Assembly: GCA_002084765.1 (NCBI GenBank)
Contig: NBMB01000028.1
Span: forward strand, 1 to 64,000
From: Candidatus Cloacimonetes bacterium 4572_55
GTDB taxonomy: Bacteria > 4572-55
Direction: 5' to 3'
Length of the DNA stretch: 64,000 nt
Part shown: positions 9,408-17,670 of the stretch, in pieces
How positions within the stretch are numbered: the stretch's first letter is position 1
Layout of the letters: every line of letters starts with the position of its first letter
The notes under the pieces: model-generated
Told to the model about the DNA's origin: nothing
Databases searched by the model: none
The model's input: only the letters and a program-made list of their open reading frames with translations
Made by a program: the position numbers and the translations under genes

Positions 9408-9650
9408 ATGGTGGATATTTATAAATTATTAAATGACTATTTACGAAAAAAAGGCTTGAACGAATACCAAGCGTCCCAAAAAGCCTCAGCATGTCTGGAA
9501 TACGGTCTCGCCAATCGAGAGACTTTGTATGATAGCTTGTTGGAAGTGCTGGATCGAGATTCCGGCGGCAATTTGATGGTGGTTATCGAGAACTGGCTGA
9601 AAAGAAATCGGAATAACTTGCCCTATCCGTGCAACACGCTTCCGATGTGA
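9408..9650 (+). CDS. Small protein downstream of hcp, unknown function
   Basis: An 80-residue soluble protein, MVDIYKLLNDYLRKKGL..., not recognised. It looks all-helical and has a moderately charged composition without a signal peptide. A GGAG ribosome site precedes ATG. It sits 33 bases behind hcp on the same strand with no terminator seen between, so the two probably form one transcript. An accessory, chaperone or cargo role for the orphan Hcp is possible but only inferred from position. It converges with the Xer recombinase gene six bases downstream. Confidence 0.65.
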   Translation: MVDIYKLLNDYLRKKGLNEYQASQKASACLEYGLANRETLYDSLLEVLDRDSGGNLMVVIENWLKRNRNNLPYPCNTLPM

Positions 9651-9656
9651 TTGTGA

Positions 9657-10583
9657 TTAAGATGAATCTTCAGAGCGTGGATGCGCCTGTTGATAGACGG
9701 TTTTCAGTCGATCCACCGTCACATGTGTGTAAACCTGAGTCGCACGCAGACCGGAATGACCGAGCAGTTCTTGAACTGCTCGGAGGTCTGCCCCGCGATC
9801 CAATAAATGCGTAGCGAACGAATGACGTAACGTGTGCGGACTGACTCCCTTCCGTCCCGCGATCCTTTCCAAAAAGCGACTGATCGAGCGAGTGACGGTT
9901 CCGCCTTTGATTCGCTCCCCCTTGCGATTGATAAAAATAGCATATTGATCTTGAATTTTCTTTCCTTTAAACGTAAACCCTTTCCTTTTTTTCTCTAACC
10001 AATGCCTCACCTGGGTCAGTGCCGGTTGCCCCACCGGCACGACCCTTTCTTTTTTCCCCTTCCCTTTGACGCGAATCGTTTCCACTTCCCAATCAATATC
10101 CGACTCATTCAAACTGATGAGTTCTCCTCGGCGTATCCCGGTGGAATAGATCAATTCCATCATGGCGAGCGCGCGGATATCCATCAGGTTGTTTTTGTCG
10201 GGCAATTCTAAAAGCCGCGCCACCTCATCCTCTGATAGGAACATAGGCAGCGGTTTTTCAATTTTCGGGGAAGTGATCCGATCCGCGGGATTGACCTTGA
10301 CAATATCCTGCCGAACCAGATATTTCAGAAAAGATCGGATCACCGCAAGTTTTCGGTTGATCGAACGTCTTGTCAAGCCGCTCTGAAACAGATGCGCCAA
10401 AAAACAGCGAATCTGAAGCCGACCCACCAGGCGCGTATTTTCTATCGTTTCTGAATAATTTGACGCCAAAAACTGTTGAAACTGAGTCAGGTCCGTTCCA
10501 TAAGCTTTATAGGTATGATCGGACAAATTTTTTTCGTTTTTAATATGGCTCAAAAATTTCTCTATCGCCTCTTTTATCGTCAT
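9657..10583 (-). CDS. xerD: Tyrosine recombinase XerC/XerD
   Basis: A site-specific tyrosine recombinase of 308 residues from ATG 10583, which has GGTGGAG just upstream; a longer frame begins at 10628. It has an N-terminal SAM-like core-binding domain (TIKEAIEKFLSHIKNEK) and a C-terminal catalytic domain. The catalytic set is visible: R in TGIRRGEL, K in KGKGKKERVVP, HTLRHSFATHLL (H and R), LLGHSGLRATQVYTH (H and the tyrosine nucleophile). Length and motifs match chromosomal XerC/XerD, which resolve chromosome dimers. An integrase of a mobile element is less likely because no phage or conjugative gene lies nearby. XerC cannot be told from XerD here. Confidence 0.9.
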   Translation of the reverse strand: MTIKEAIEKFLSHIKNEKNLSDHTYKAYGTDLTQFQQFLASNYSETIENTRLVGRLQIRCFLAHLFQSGLTRRSINRKLAVIRSFLKYLVRQDIVKVNPADRITSPKIEKPLPMFLSEDEVARLLELPDKNNLMDIRALAMMELIYSTGIRRGELISLNESDIDWEVETIRVKGKGKKERVVPVGQPALTQVRHWLEKKRKGFTFKGKKIQDQYAIFINRKGERIKGGTVTRSISRFLERIAGRKGVSPHTLRHSFATHLLDRGADLRAVQELLGHSGLRATQVYTHVTVDRLKTVYQQAHPRSEDSS

Positions 10584-10633
10584 CTCCACCCCTTTATATC
10601 TCCGTTTACTTTCCCGAAAAATACCCACCAGAA

Positions 10634-10680
10634 CTTGACAATTCTTGACAATTAGCGATCGAATCTATATCTTATATAGA
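10634..10680. promoter_or_regulatory. Tandem CTTGACAATT and adjoining palindrome
   Basis: CTTGACAATT is repeated twice head to tail (10634-10653). TCTATAT-CTT-ATATAGA, a perfect inverted repeat, follows at 10664-10680. A rightward TTGACA (10645-10650) lies 17 bases from TATCTT (10668-10673), so a weak sigma-70 promoter overlapped by an operator is possible. On the other strand this is the leader of the xer gene. Confidence 0.35.
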
Positions 10681-10724
10681 ACTATCTCTTGAGAAAAAGT
10701 TATGGGATGCGCTTATGTAGAAAT

Positions 10725-10844
10725 GAGTCCACTCTAAAAACTAAAAATTTAGGTGATTTTGTTAAATTTACGTGTCTTAAGTTCAACAATATCAACAAAC
10801 GTTTTCAGCAATTTTCGCAAAAAGACCCTTTTTAGAGCGGACTC
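10725..10844. mobile_element. MITE-like element, copy 1
   Basis: A 120-bp non-coding element with 15-16 bp inverted ends (GAGTCCACTCTAAAAA at left, TTTTTAGAGCGGACTC at right). It is flanked on both sides by the direct repeat AGAAAT (10719-10724 and 10845-10850), a 6-bp target-site duplication. Its interior, read on the minus strand, shares AACGTTTGTTGATATTGTTG with copy 2 at 17539-17652. No transposase gene is present. Confidence 0.78.
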
Positions 10845-10906
10845 AGAAATATAACCTTAGTCTTTGACAAAGGCAAGGATTTATCTTAGAGATTGGCCGT
10901 TATGGA

Positions 10907-11083
10907 TATAGCCTGAATAATTCACCACAAGAGACAGAGAATAGGGAGAAGAGCTATAATAGGATTTTGAATGTCATGCGCGCAAAAATTCAATATATAG
11001 CTCTTTAATTATCAATTCTTAATCTGCGATAATCTGCGCAATCTGCGGATCGAATTCCGTGATGATGAATAATTCAGGATAGG
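10907..11083 (+). repeat. Dispersed intergenic repeat, copy 2 (most complete)
   Basis: It starts with AGCCTGAATAATTCACCAC and ends with the imperfect inverted version GTGATGATGAATAATTCAGG. Between them are ATGCGCGCAAAA, CTCTTTAATTATCAATTCTT and two to three AATCTGCG units. The inverted ends suggest a non-autonomous mobile element or RNA-structure repeat. Its right end is about 43 bases from the gatE start. Confidence 0.72.
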
Positions 11084-11125
11084 GATCTAAATCGAATTCA
11101 ATATTTTACGATCGGGAAAAGTATA

Positions 11126-13069
11126 ATGATACCATTGTTAAAATCGTTTGAGGATATGACGGAAAAGGACTATGCCGAGTTGGGGCTGAAGGCGGGCTTA
11201 GAAATTCATCAGCAATTGCTGACAGAAAAAAAGCTCTTCTGCCGCTGCCCCGCTGGCCTCTATAATCTGGAATATGACGCTGAGATATTGCGTCACATGC
11301 GTCCCACGTTGTCGGAATTGGGGGAATACGACGGCACGGCTCTCATGGAATTCAAGACAAAGAAGAATATTATTTATCGGATAAACCACGAGACGGTTTG
11401 CACTTACGAGATGGACGACACTCCACCGTTTGAGATTAATCCCCACGCGTTAGATATTGCTCTGAAGATGGCAATGCTGCTCAACTACAAACTTGTAAGC
11501 GAAATTCATATCGCCAGAAAGCAATATCTCGACGGAAGCATTCCTACCGGCTTCCAGCGCACCACGATTGTCGGCATAGACGGATGGCTGTCCTATCGAA
11601 ACCGAAAAATTGGCTTGATTCAACTTGGCTTAGAGGAAGACGCGTGTCGGGAGATATCCGACATCGGGCATGAGAGGATTTATATCACGGATCGACTCGG
11701 CATGCCACTCACCGAAGTGGTGACAGAACCGGCAATGCGCACGCCGCAAGAAGTCGCCGAGGTCGCGAATATCATCCGTTGGTCTGTGCGCAGTATGGGC
11801 AATGTGCGCACGGGTATTGGCGCGGCTCGTCAGGATGTCAATGTCAGCATCGCCGGGGGCACGCGCATCGAAATCAAGGGCGTTTCTCGCATACCCATGA
11901 TCCCCTTGCTGGTCTACAACGAGGCGCAGAGACAATACTCCCTGCTACGGATTCGGGCGGAATTGCATCGTCGAGGAATTACAGAAAAGACTTTTGAAGC
12001 GCATAGCGTGGACGTCAGTCATATTTTGTCGAAAACGTCGTATGAACCCATAGCCTCGGCTCTCAAAAATAACGAAGTCGCGCATTGTGTGAACCTAAAG
12101 GGATTTCTGGGCATCTTGAGCCAACCAACTCAGATCGGCAAAGTCTTTTCCAAAGAAATTTCGGATCGGGCGCGAGTGGTCGCCTGCTTGACTCGCCTGC
12201 CCAACATTCTCACATCGGAGAGTAAGGAAGAGACGGTCACCAGCTTCAGTTGGAACAAAATTCGCAAGGCGATAAACGCCGGTGATCAGGACTCGTTAAT
12301 TTTGGTCTGGGGCGATCAAAAAGATGTGAAAGTCGCGATCCAAGAGATTATTATCCGAGCAAAAGAGACGACTCAGGGCGTTCCGAGCGAAACCCGTCAG
12401 GCACTTTCCGATGGTACAAATGGTTTTGAGCGCATTTTGCCCGGGGCAGATCGGATGTATCCCGATACCGATCTTCCGCCTTTGGAGATCACGGACGATC
12501 GCATTGAACGGATTCGGAAAAGTGTGCCGGAATCTCTCTGGGACCGTGAGAAAAAGTATCGGGATATGGGAATCCCAGAACACTTGATCACCCGGATAGC
12601 ATGCACGCCACGAGCGATTTTGTTTGAAAATTTGGCGAATAAGTTCTCGGTTCCGCCGACTTGGATAGCTATCTATCTATTTGAAAAGCAAGTAGCTTGG
12701 AGAAGGGATGGGTTGCCGGTCAAGCAACTAACCACAAAAAATTGGGAGATGTTTTTCAGCTATGCCTCTCAACAGCCGGCTCTGTTAGAATTGGGCGATG
12801 ATCTTTTTAGATCATTCTTAGACGGCAGTGATATCGACTTAGAAAAACGAATTCTGGAGGTTGTTCCCGCTCGGATTCAATTGGACGATTTGACGGGTCT
12901 GATTCGGGAGACAATTCACGATCAGGCAGACGCGATTCCAAAGACTCCCGAAAAAAAATGTCGCTTTTTTATGGGCCTGGTAATGAAAAAATGTCGCGGT
13001 CACATACTCGGTCGAGTTGTGAACCATAAGCTATGGCAATATATCCAAAAAAATGGAGAAAAGGAATGA
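11126..13069 (+). CDS. gatE: Glu-tRNA(Gln) amidotransferase subunit E (archaeal type)
   Basis: GatE activates Glu-tRNA(Gln) with ATP and, with GatD, converts it to Gln-tRNA(Gln). The 647-residue length matches archaeal GatE (about 620-640). The N-terminus has the GatB/GatE cradle signature GLKAGLEIHQQL, followed by KLFCRCP (cysteine pair), TYEMDDTPPFE, ARKQYLDGSIPTGFQRT and an inserted domain at about 290-400 that recalls the AspRS-like insert specific to GatE, absent from GatB. The C-terminal helical and YqeY-like tail is present. It overlaps gatD by four bases (ATGA), implying coupled translation. GatDE is normally archaeal and bacteria normally use GatCAB, so the pair looks transferred. 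The ribosome site (GGGA) is weak. Confidence 0.92.
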   Translation: MIPLLKSFEDMTEKDYAELGLKAGLEIHQQLLTEKKLFCRCPAGLYNLEYDAEILRHMRPTLSELGEYDGTALMEFKTKKNIIYRINHETVCTYEMDDTPPFEINPHALDIALKMAMLLNYKLVSEIHIARKQYLDGSIPTGFQRTTIVGIDGWLSYRNRKIGLIQLGLEEDACREISDIGHERIYITDRLGMPLTEVVTEPAMRTPQEVAEVANIIRWSVRSMGNVRTGIGAARQDVNVSIAGGTRIEIKGVSRIPMIPLLVYNEAQRQYSLLRIRAELHRRGITEKTFEAHSVDVSHILSKTSYEPIASALKNNEVAHCVNLKGFLGILSQPTQIGKVFSKEISDRARVVACLTRLPNILTSESKEETVTSFSWNKIRKAINAGDQDSLILVWGDQKDVKVAIQEIIIRAKETTQGVPSETRQALSDGTNGFERILPGADRMYPDTDLPPLEITDDRIERIRKSVPESLWDREKKYRDMGIPEHLITRIACTPRAILFENLANKFSVPPTWIAIYLFEKQVAWRRDGLPVKQLTTKNWEMFFSYASQQPALLELGDDLFRSFLDGSDIDLEKRILEVVPARIQLDDLTGLIRETIHDQADAIPKTPEKKCRFFMGLVMKKCRGHILGRVVNHKLWQYIQKNGEKE

Positions 13070-14448
13070 GCGATCGTTACAAAGGATATCGAGAACCGAC
13101 GCTGAGCAAATTAAAAGAGCAGGGCGTTCAGGTCTGGAGCGATGTGGAGATGGAGACAAGCCGCGGCGCGTTCAAGGGGATTATTCTGCCGCGCTCCGAG
13201 ACTGCGGACGCGCGTCATATCGTGCTGAAGTTGCACAACGGCTATAATGTCGGCTTGGCTGTGGACACGGTCGAGAAAATTGTCGAGGTCGGTCGCAAGG
13301 AGGCGCATTATAAAATCCCAGAAAAAGAATTTCCTAGCGATCCGACAAAGCCCAATGTGAAGCTGTTAGGCACCGGCGGCACGATCGCCAGCCGGCTGGA
13401 TTATCGCACCGGCGCGGTGATCCCTGCATTTTCGCCCGGGGAGTTGTACGGCTCTGTGCCGGAACTCGCAGATTACTGCAATCTCAGCACTGAAAAATTG
13501 TATGGGGTGTTCAGCGAGAACATGGGACCCGAGCAATATATCCGCACGGCTAAGGCGATCGGAGAAGAAATCAAAAAAGGTGTGCGTGGCGTTATGATCG
13601 GACACGGCACTGACACCATGCACCATACAGCGGCGATTCTCTCTTTCATGATTCAAGATTCGCCCGTGCCGATTGTCATGGTCGGTTCGCAGCGCTCGTC
13701 GGATCGCCCCTCTTCGGACGCCGCGCTCAATCTGATTCACGCTGTCAAGACCGCGGCGGAAAGCGATATTGCCGAGGTCATGGTCTGTATGTTCGGTCCC
13801 ACCTCGGATCAATACGGACTACTGCACCGAGGGACAAGAGTGCGAAAGATGCACTCCAGCTACCGATCGACCTTTCGCACTGTGGGCGATATCCCGTTGG
13901 CTATGGTAAATCGGGAAAAAATCACGCCGCTCCGATCTGACTACCGACGACGTCGTAACGATCGAAATGTCAAAATCAATACAGCGTTTGAGGAAAAGGT
14001 CTCGATCGTGTACTATTATCCCAATATGCGACCCGATATTATCGAAGCACTGATCGATAATGGATACCGCGGTATCGTGATCGCGGGCACAGGTTTGGGG
14101 CATGTCAACAAGCCGCTTTATCCCGCGCTGAAACGGGCAAATGAAAAAGGAATCGCGGTTTATATGACTGTCCAGACGTTGTGGGGATATGTTCAGATGT
14201 ATGTGTACGAGACCGGACGGGAGATGATGCAACTCGGCGTGATTCCGGCGGCAAACATGCTTCCAGAAGCGGCTTATGTCAAGCTGGGATGGGCGTTAGG
14301 ACAGACGGACGACCTAAAAAAAGTAGAGGAAATCATGTTGACGCCCATTGCCGGAGAGATCACTGAGCGGGAGCCATATAACGGCTATCTGATTTATCAA
14401 GGCGGCATTCCTGAAGTGGAAGATTTTCTGCGAACCATCAAGCGATAA
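13066..14448 (+). CDS. gatD: Glu-tRNA(Gln) amidotransferase subunit D (archaeal type)
   Basis: GatD is the asparaginase-like glutaminase that supplies ammonia to GatE. From ATG 13066 (GGAGAAAAGG upstream) it has 460 residues. An N-terminal beta-barrel of about 85 residues is followed by the type I L-asparaginase fold: LGTGGTIASRLDY carries the first catalytic threonine, GHGTDTMHHTA the second Thr-Asp pair, and VGSQRSSDRPSSDAALNL follows. The N-terminal extension separates GatD from plain asparaginases. The start codon overlaps the gatE stop. A rho-independent terminator follows. Together the two genes encode a complete GatDE enzyme, and no gatA, gatB or gatC is in the window. Confidence 0.93.
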   Translation: MSDRYKGYREPTLSKLKEQGVQVWSDVEMETSRGAFKGIILPRSETADARHIVLKLHNGYNVGLAVDTVEKIVEVGRKEAHYKIPEKEFPSDPTKPNVKLLGTGGTIASRLDYRTGAVIPAFSPGELYGSVPELADYCNLSTEKLYGVFSENMGPEQYIRTAKAIGEEIKKGVRGVMIGHGTDTMHHTAAILSFMIQDSPVPIVMVGSQRSSDRPSSDAALNLIHAVKTAAESDIAEVMVCMFGPTSDQYGLLHRGTRVRKMHSSYRSTFRTVGDIPLAMVNREKITPLRSDYRRRRNDRNVKINTAFEEKVSIVYYYPNMRPDIIEALIDNGYRGIVIAGTGLGHVNKPLYPALKRANEKGIAVYMTVQTLWGYVQMYVYETGREMMQLGVIPAANMLPEAAYVKLGWALGQTDDLKKVEEIMLTPIAGEITEREPYNGYLIYQGGIPEVEDFLRTIKR

Positions 14449-14474
14449 AATTGCAACGTGATTTGTCAAAACTC

Positions 14475-14510
14475 AAAGAAGCGGGTGTCAGAGGATTCTC
14501 GCTTCTTTTT
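14475..14510 (+). terminator. Rho-independent terminator after gatD
   Basis: AAAGAAGCG pairs with CGCTTCTTT across a 16-base loop and ends in a T run. It begins 27 bases after the gatD stop, so it probably closes the gatED transcript. Confidence 0.72.
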
Positions 14511-14551
14511 GCATTCGATCCCGATAATTTCCCGCTCAAAATCAGTTTTTC

Positions 14552-14580
14552 TTGCAACTCGCTTCATATTATATTATATT
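14552..14580 (+). promoter_or_regulatory. Sigma-70 promoter of the transaldolase gene
   Basis: TTGCAA (14552-14557), a 17-base spacer and TATATT (14575-14580) lie about 47 bases before the TTG start. It follows directly after the gatD terminator. Confidence 0.5.
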
Positions 14581-14626
14581 CCCTTTCTGAAATATACTTG
14601 AATTGAACTCAAATTTGGAGGAAAAA

Positions 14627-15274
14627 TTGAAATTCTTTATTGATACTGCCGATATTCGTGAAATTGAACAAGCCGCGCGTTTGGGTTTGTTAGACGGAGT
14701 CACCACCAATCCTTCGCTGATTGCCAAGGTCGGCGGAAATCGGGATCATGTCCTGCATGAGATTTGTCGAGTGGTAGACGGACCAGTCAGCGGTGAGGTG
14801 GTCGCTGTCCAAGCGGAGGAAATGATCGTCGAAGGCAGGGCTTTAGCAAAAATCCATGACAATATCTGCGTCAAAATTCCGATCACTCAAGAGGGATTGA
14901 AAGCGATCAAAACCTTATCCGACGAAAAAATCAAGGTGAACGCGACTCTGATATTTCAACCGATTCAAGCCTTATTGGCCGCAAAAGCAGGAGCCGCCTT
15001 CGTCAGTCCTTTTATCGGGCGTTTGGACGATATCAGCCAGACCGGTATGGAGTTGATTCATCAAGTAAAAATCATTTTCTCCAATTACCATATTGAGACC
15101 GAAGTCCTGGTCGCCAGCATACGCCACCCCATGCACGTCGTTGAGGCGGCGATGATCGGCGCAGATATCGCGACCATACCTTTCCCGGTCATACAAAAAT
15201 TGTTGAACCATCCTTTAACCGACATCGGTTTGGAAAAATTTCTGAATGATTGGAAAAAGAATAAAACCACATGA
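14627..15274 (+). CDS. TalC/FSA-type transaldolase or fructose-6-phosphate aldolase
   Basis: A small class I aldolase of 215 residues. The start is TTG 14627, which has GGAGG five bases upstream and gives the family-typical N-terminus (M)[15 protein letters not shown]. Family motifs are [19 protein letters not shown] (Schiff-base lysine), [28 protein letters not shown] and ASIRHPMHV. Members either transfer dihydroxyacetone units in the pentose phosphate route or cleave fructose 6-phosphate; the two cannot be separated reliably by eye. It stands alone with its own promoter. Confidence 0.92.
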   Translation: MKFFIDTADIREIEQAARLGLLDGVTTNPSLIAKVGGNRDHVLHEICRVVDGPVSGEVVAVQAEEMIVEGRALAKIHDNICVKIPITQEGLKAIKTLSDEKIKVNATLIFQPIQALLAAKAGAAFVSPFIGRLDDISQTGMELIHQVKIIFSNYHIETEVLVASIRHPMHVVEAAMIGADIATIPFPVIQKLLNHPLTDIGLEKFLNDWKKNKTT

Positions 15275-15325
15275 TTTTCGCCGTCCTTATGGACACTTTT
15301 TCCTCAAAGTTCTTGGGTTGTTAGA

Positions 15326-16246
15326 ATGTCAAAAATTCATGACAGCGGTTACAAAAAATTATTTTCTAATAGATTTATATTCCGTGAGTTAATGGAGACA
15401 TTTGTTCATGAGGATTGGGTTAAAAATATTGACTTTGAATCGTGCGAGACCCTTAAAAAGTCCTTTGTTTCTGATCACTACAAGGAGACTGAAAGCGACA
15501 TCGTCTATAAAGTCAAATTGAAAGGGAAAGACGTCTATATTTTTATTCTTATTGAGTTTCAGTCTACGGTTCACACATTCATGGCGTTGCGGATATTGAA
15601 TTATATCACCAATTTTTACATGGACTATATTGAGTCGCACAGAGGAGTCAAAACACTTCCTGCAGTTTTCCCGATCATGCTTTATAATGGAGACGCAAAG
15701 TGGACGGCAAGCGCGAATATTGCCGATCTGATCGAAAATAATGCGATTTTGGGCAAATTTTCTTTGAATTTTGAATATTTCAAAATCATTGAAAATGAGT
15801 ATGATAAAAATGAACTGCAGAAGATACGAAACATCGTCTCTACCTTATTTTTAGCTGAATCCTATTACGATATTGACCTGCTAAAAAGAGAATTCCTGGA
15901 ATTATTTCATAAGGAAGAAGACAAAGAGGCTGTTTCTTTATTCTTGAATTGGTTCAAACAGCTATCAGAGCATAAACGAATTCCACAAGGAGATTATGAA
16001 AATTTGAGACGTGTTTATAAAAATGAAGAGGAGGTGAATGAGATGTTAATAGCGGCTCTAGAACGAGAGAGGAAAAAAATTTATGAGAAAGGAATTGAGA
16101 AAGGGGTGAAAAAGGGAATAAGAAAAGAAAAATCTGAAATTGCCAAAATTATGCTTTTGGAAAATTTGGATATTTTTTTCATTTCAAAAGTGACCGGATT
16201 ATCCAAAGAGGGCATTTTGGAAATAAAATCCACGTTATTGAATTGA
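15326..16246 (+). CDS. Rpn family (PD-(D/E)XK) recombination-promoting nuclease / putative transposase
   Basis: A 306-residue protein with the Rpn start (HDSGYKKLFSN, resembling the D-x-x-(Y/F)K-x-L-F motif) and a nuclease core in which ESDIVYKVK is followed by VYIFILIEFQS, giving the D...E-x-Q arrangement of PD-(D/E)XK enzymes. A C-terminal basic, glycine-periodic stretch (KGIEKGVKKGIRKE) leads into a small helical tail, also typical. Rpn proteins cut DNA and raise recombination rates in E. coli. Such genes are often mobile, but no inverted ends are seen here. It lies alone between the aldolase and htrA genes. Confidence 0.85.
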   Translation: MSKIHDSGYKKLFSNRFIFRELMETFVHEDWVKNIDFESCETLKKSFVSDHYKETESDIVYKVKLKGKDVYIFILIEFQSTVHTFMALRILNYITNFYMDYIESHRGVKTLPAVFPIMLYNGDAKWTASANIADLIENNAILGKFSLNFEYFKIIENEYDKNELQKIRNIVSTLFLAESYYDIDLLKREFLELFHKEEDKEAVSLFLNWFKQLSEHKRIPQGDYENLRRVYKNEEEVNEMLIAALERERKKIYEKGIEKGVKKGIRKEKSEIAKIMLLENLDIFFISKVTGLSKEGILEIKSTLLN

Positions 16247-16291
16247 TTTTTCGGATTTTAACCGGTTACGCGGCGTTGAGGAAGGTAAAAA

Positions 16292-17533
16292 ATGAAAATA
16301 AATTCCCGAAAAGGATCATCTCTGTCTCAATTTATCTGGATTTTATCAATCTCCCTTTTTTCCGGGTTATTCGGCGGCGCGTTGGTATGGGGAGTATTCA
16401 ACTATGACATAACCTCGTTGCCCGATTCGTTTTTTGGATTAACCGTTTCCCGTCAAGAAGAGAAATTATCTGGGTCAGCCCATCCGGTCTCCTACGACAA
16501 CTCCAACATCGATAATTCCCGTCGCAATGCAATTGTCCAAGCGGCTGAGCAGATCGGTCCTGCAGTGGTCACGATCAACGCCATCCAGACTCGTTATGTC
16601 CGGTCATACGATTCTTTTTACAATGATTTTTTTAGCGGATTCTTTAGGAACCTGGTTCCGCCTCAAGTCTATCAGGAAAAAATTCCAAGTCTTGGATCCG
16701 GATTTATTATCAACAAAGACGGTTATATTTTGACCAATGAACACGTCGTTTCTCATGCAGATGAGATTAACGTAATATTTACCGATGGGAGAGAGTTTGA
16801 AGCCGTTCTGGTCGGTTCTGATCCCGAATCCGATATTGCCGCGCTAAAAATCAGCGTGGAAAATCCACCATACGTCACTCTGGGGGACTCCGACGAGCTC
16901 CTTATCGGCGAGTGGGCTATGGCTATCGGAAATCCGTTCGGCAATCTTCTCAGCGATACGCACCCCTCAGTGACAGTCGGCGTGATCAGTGCCCTGAATC
17001 GAGACTTTAAACCGCAACAGTCAGATGATCGGTCTTATCGGAATATGATCCAGACCGACGCCGCTATTAATCCGGGGAACAGTGGCGGCCCCTTAGTCAA
17101 CAGTCTGGGTGAAGTGATCGGGATCAATACCTTTATTTTCACTCAAGGCGGAGGCAGCATCGGAATTGGTTTTGCCATTCCGATCAACCATGCCAAAAAA
17201 GTATTTAACGAAATTAATGAATACGGGAATATACGAGACGTCTGGATCGGTCTGGAGGTACAGGCAATATCTCCTGCCATTGTACGCTCCTTGCGCTTAC
17301 AGACCAAACGTGGATTGATCGTTACTCGGATCGAAAAAAGTAGTTCAGCCCATGACGCCGGATTTGAACCCGCTGATGTGATTCGAGAAATTGATGGCGT
17401 TCCTGTCAATTCGTATGAAGATGCGGATACGGCTTTTATCGGTAAACGGGTCGGCGATTCTGTGCGCTGCATTGTGGAACGGAACGGACGACAAATCGAG
17501 CTGTCTATGACGTTGAAAGGTCTTTCAAAATAA
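16292..17533 (+). CDS. degP: HtrA/Deg-family trypsin-like serine protease with PDZ domain
   Basis: A 413-residue periplasmic quality-control protease. An N-terminal hydrophobic segment at about 13-37 serves as signal anchor. The protease domain holds the catalytic triad H151 (TNEHVVSH), D181 (DPESDIAALK) and S264 (NPGNSGGPL). A single PDZ domain occupies about 317-405, so it resembles DegS or HhoA rather than two-PDZ DegP. ATG is preceded by GAGGAAGG. A MITE lies six bases after the stop codon. The exact subfamily, and so the symbol, is uncertain. Confidence 0.9.
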   Translation: MKINSRKGSSLSQFIWILSISLFSGLFGGALVWGVFNYDITSLPDSFFGLTVSRQEEKLSGSAHPVSYDNSNIDNSRRNAIVQAAEQIGPAVVTINAIQTRYVRSYDSFYNDFFSGFFRNLVPPQVYQEKIPSLGSGFIINKDGYILTNEHVVSHADEINVIFTDGREFEAVLVGSDPESDIAALKISVENPPYVTLGDSDELLIGEWAMAIGNPFGNLLSDTHPSVTVGVISALNRDFKPQQSDDRSYRNMIQTDAAINPGNSGGPLVNSLGEVIGINTFIFTQGGGSIGIGFAIPINHAKKVFNEINEYGNIRDVWIGLEVQAISPAIVRSLRLQTKRGLIVTRIEKSSSAHDAGFEPADVIREIDGVPVNSYEDADTAFIGKRVGDSVRCIVERNGRQIELSMTLKGLSK

Positions 17534-17538
17534 TCCAT

Positions 17539-17652
17539 GAGTCCACTCTAAAAAGGATATTCTTATAAAAATTGCTGAAAAACGTTTGTTGATATTGTTG
17601 GACTTACAACACGTCAATTTAGCAAAATTACGTTAATTTTTAGAGCGGACTC
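17539..17652. mobile_element. MITE-like element, copy 2
   Basis: A 114-bp element with ends GAGTCCACTCTAAAAA and TTTTTAGAGCGGACTC. It lies in opposite orientation to copy 1 at 10725-10844 and shares interior sequence with it. No clear target duplication remains. It sits between the convergent htrA and FTCD genes, where its inverted A/T-tailed ends could act as a two-way terminator. Confidence 0.78.
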
Positions 17653-17670
17653 TGCGGCCAATTATTCAGG

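Larger units (their letters stand above)
10584..11125. other. Repeat-rich intergenic region between xer and gatE
   Basis: About 540 bases without a gene. It holds, in order, a tandem CTTGACAATT repeat with an AT-rich palindrome, a MITE-like element with a target duplication, and a full copy of the larger dispersed repeat. Each is listed separately. No small frame with a ribosome site was found. Confidence 0.7.

Noticed and set aside
15326-16246. Insertion sequence around the Rpn gene
   Set aside because: No inverted ends or target duplication were seen at either side, so it is listed only as a nuclease gene.
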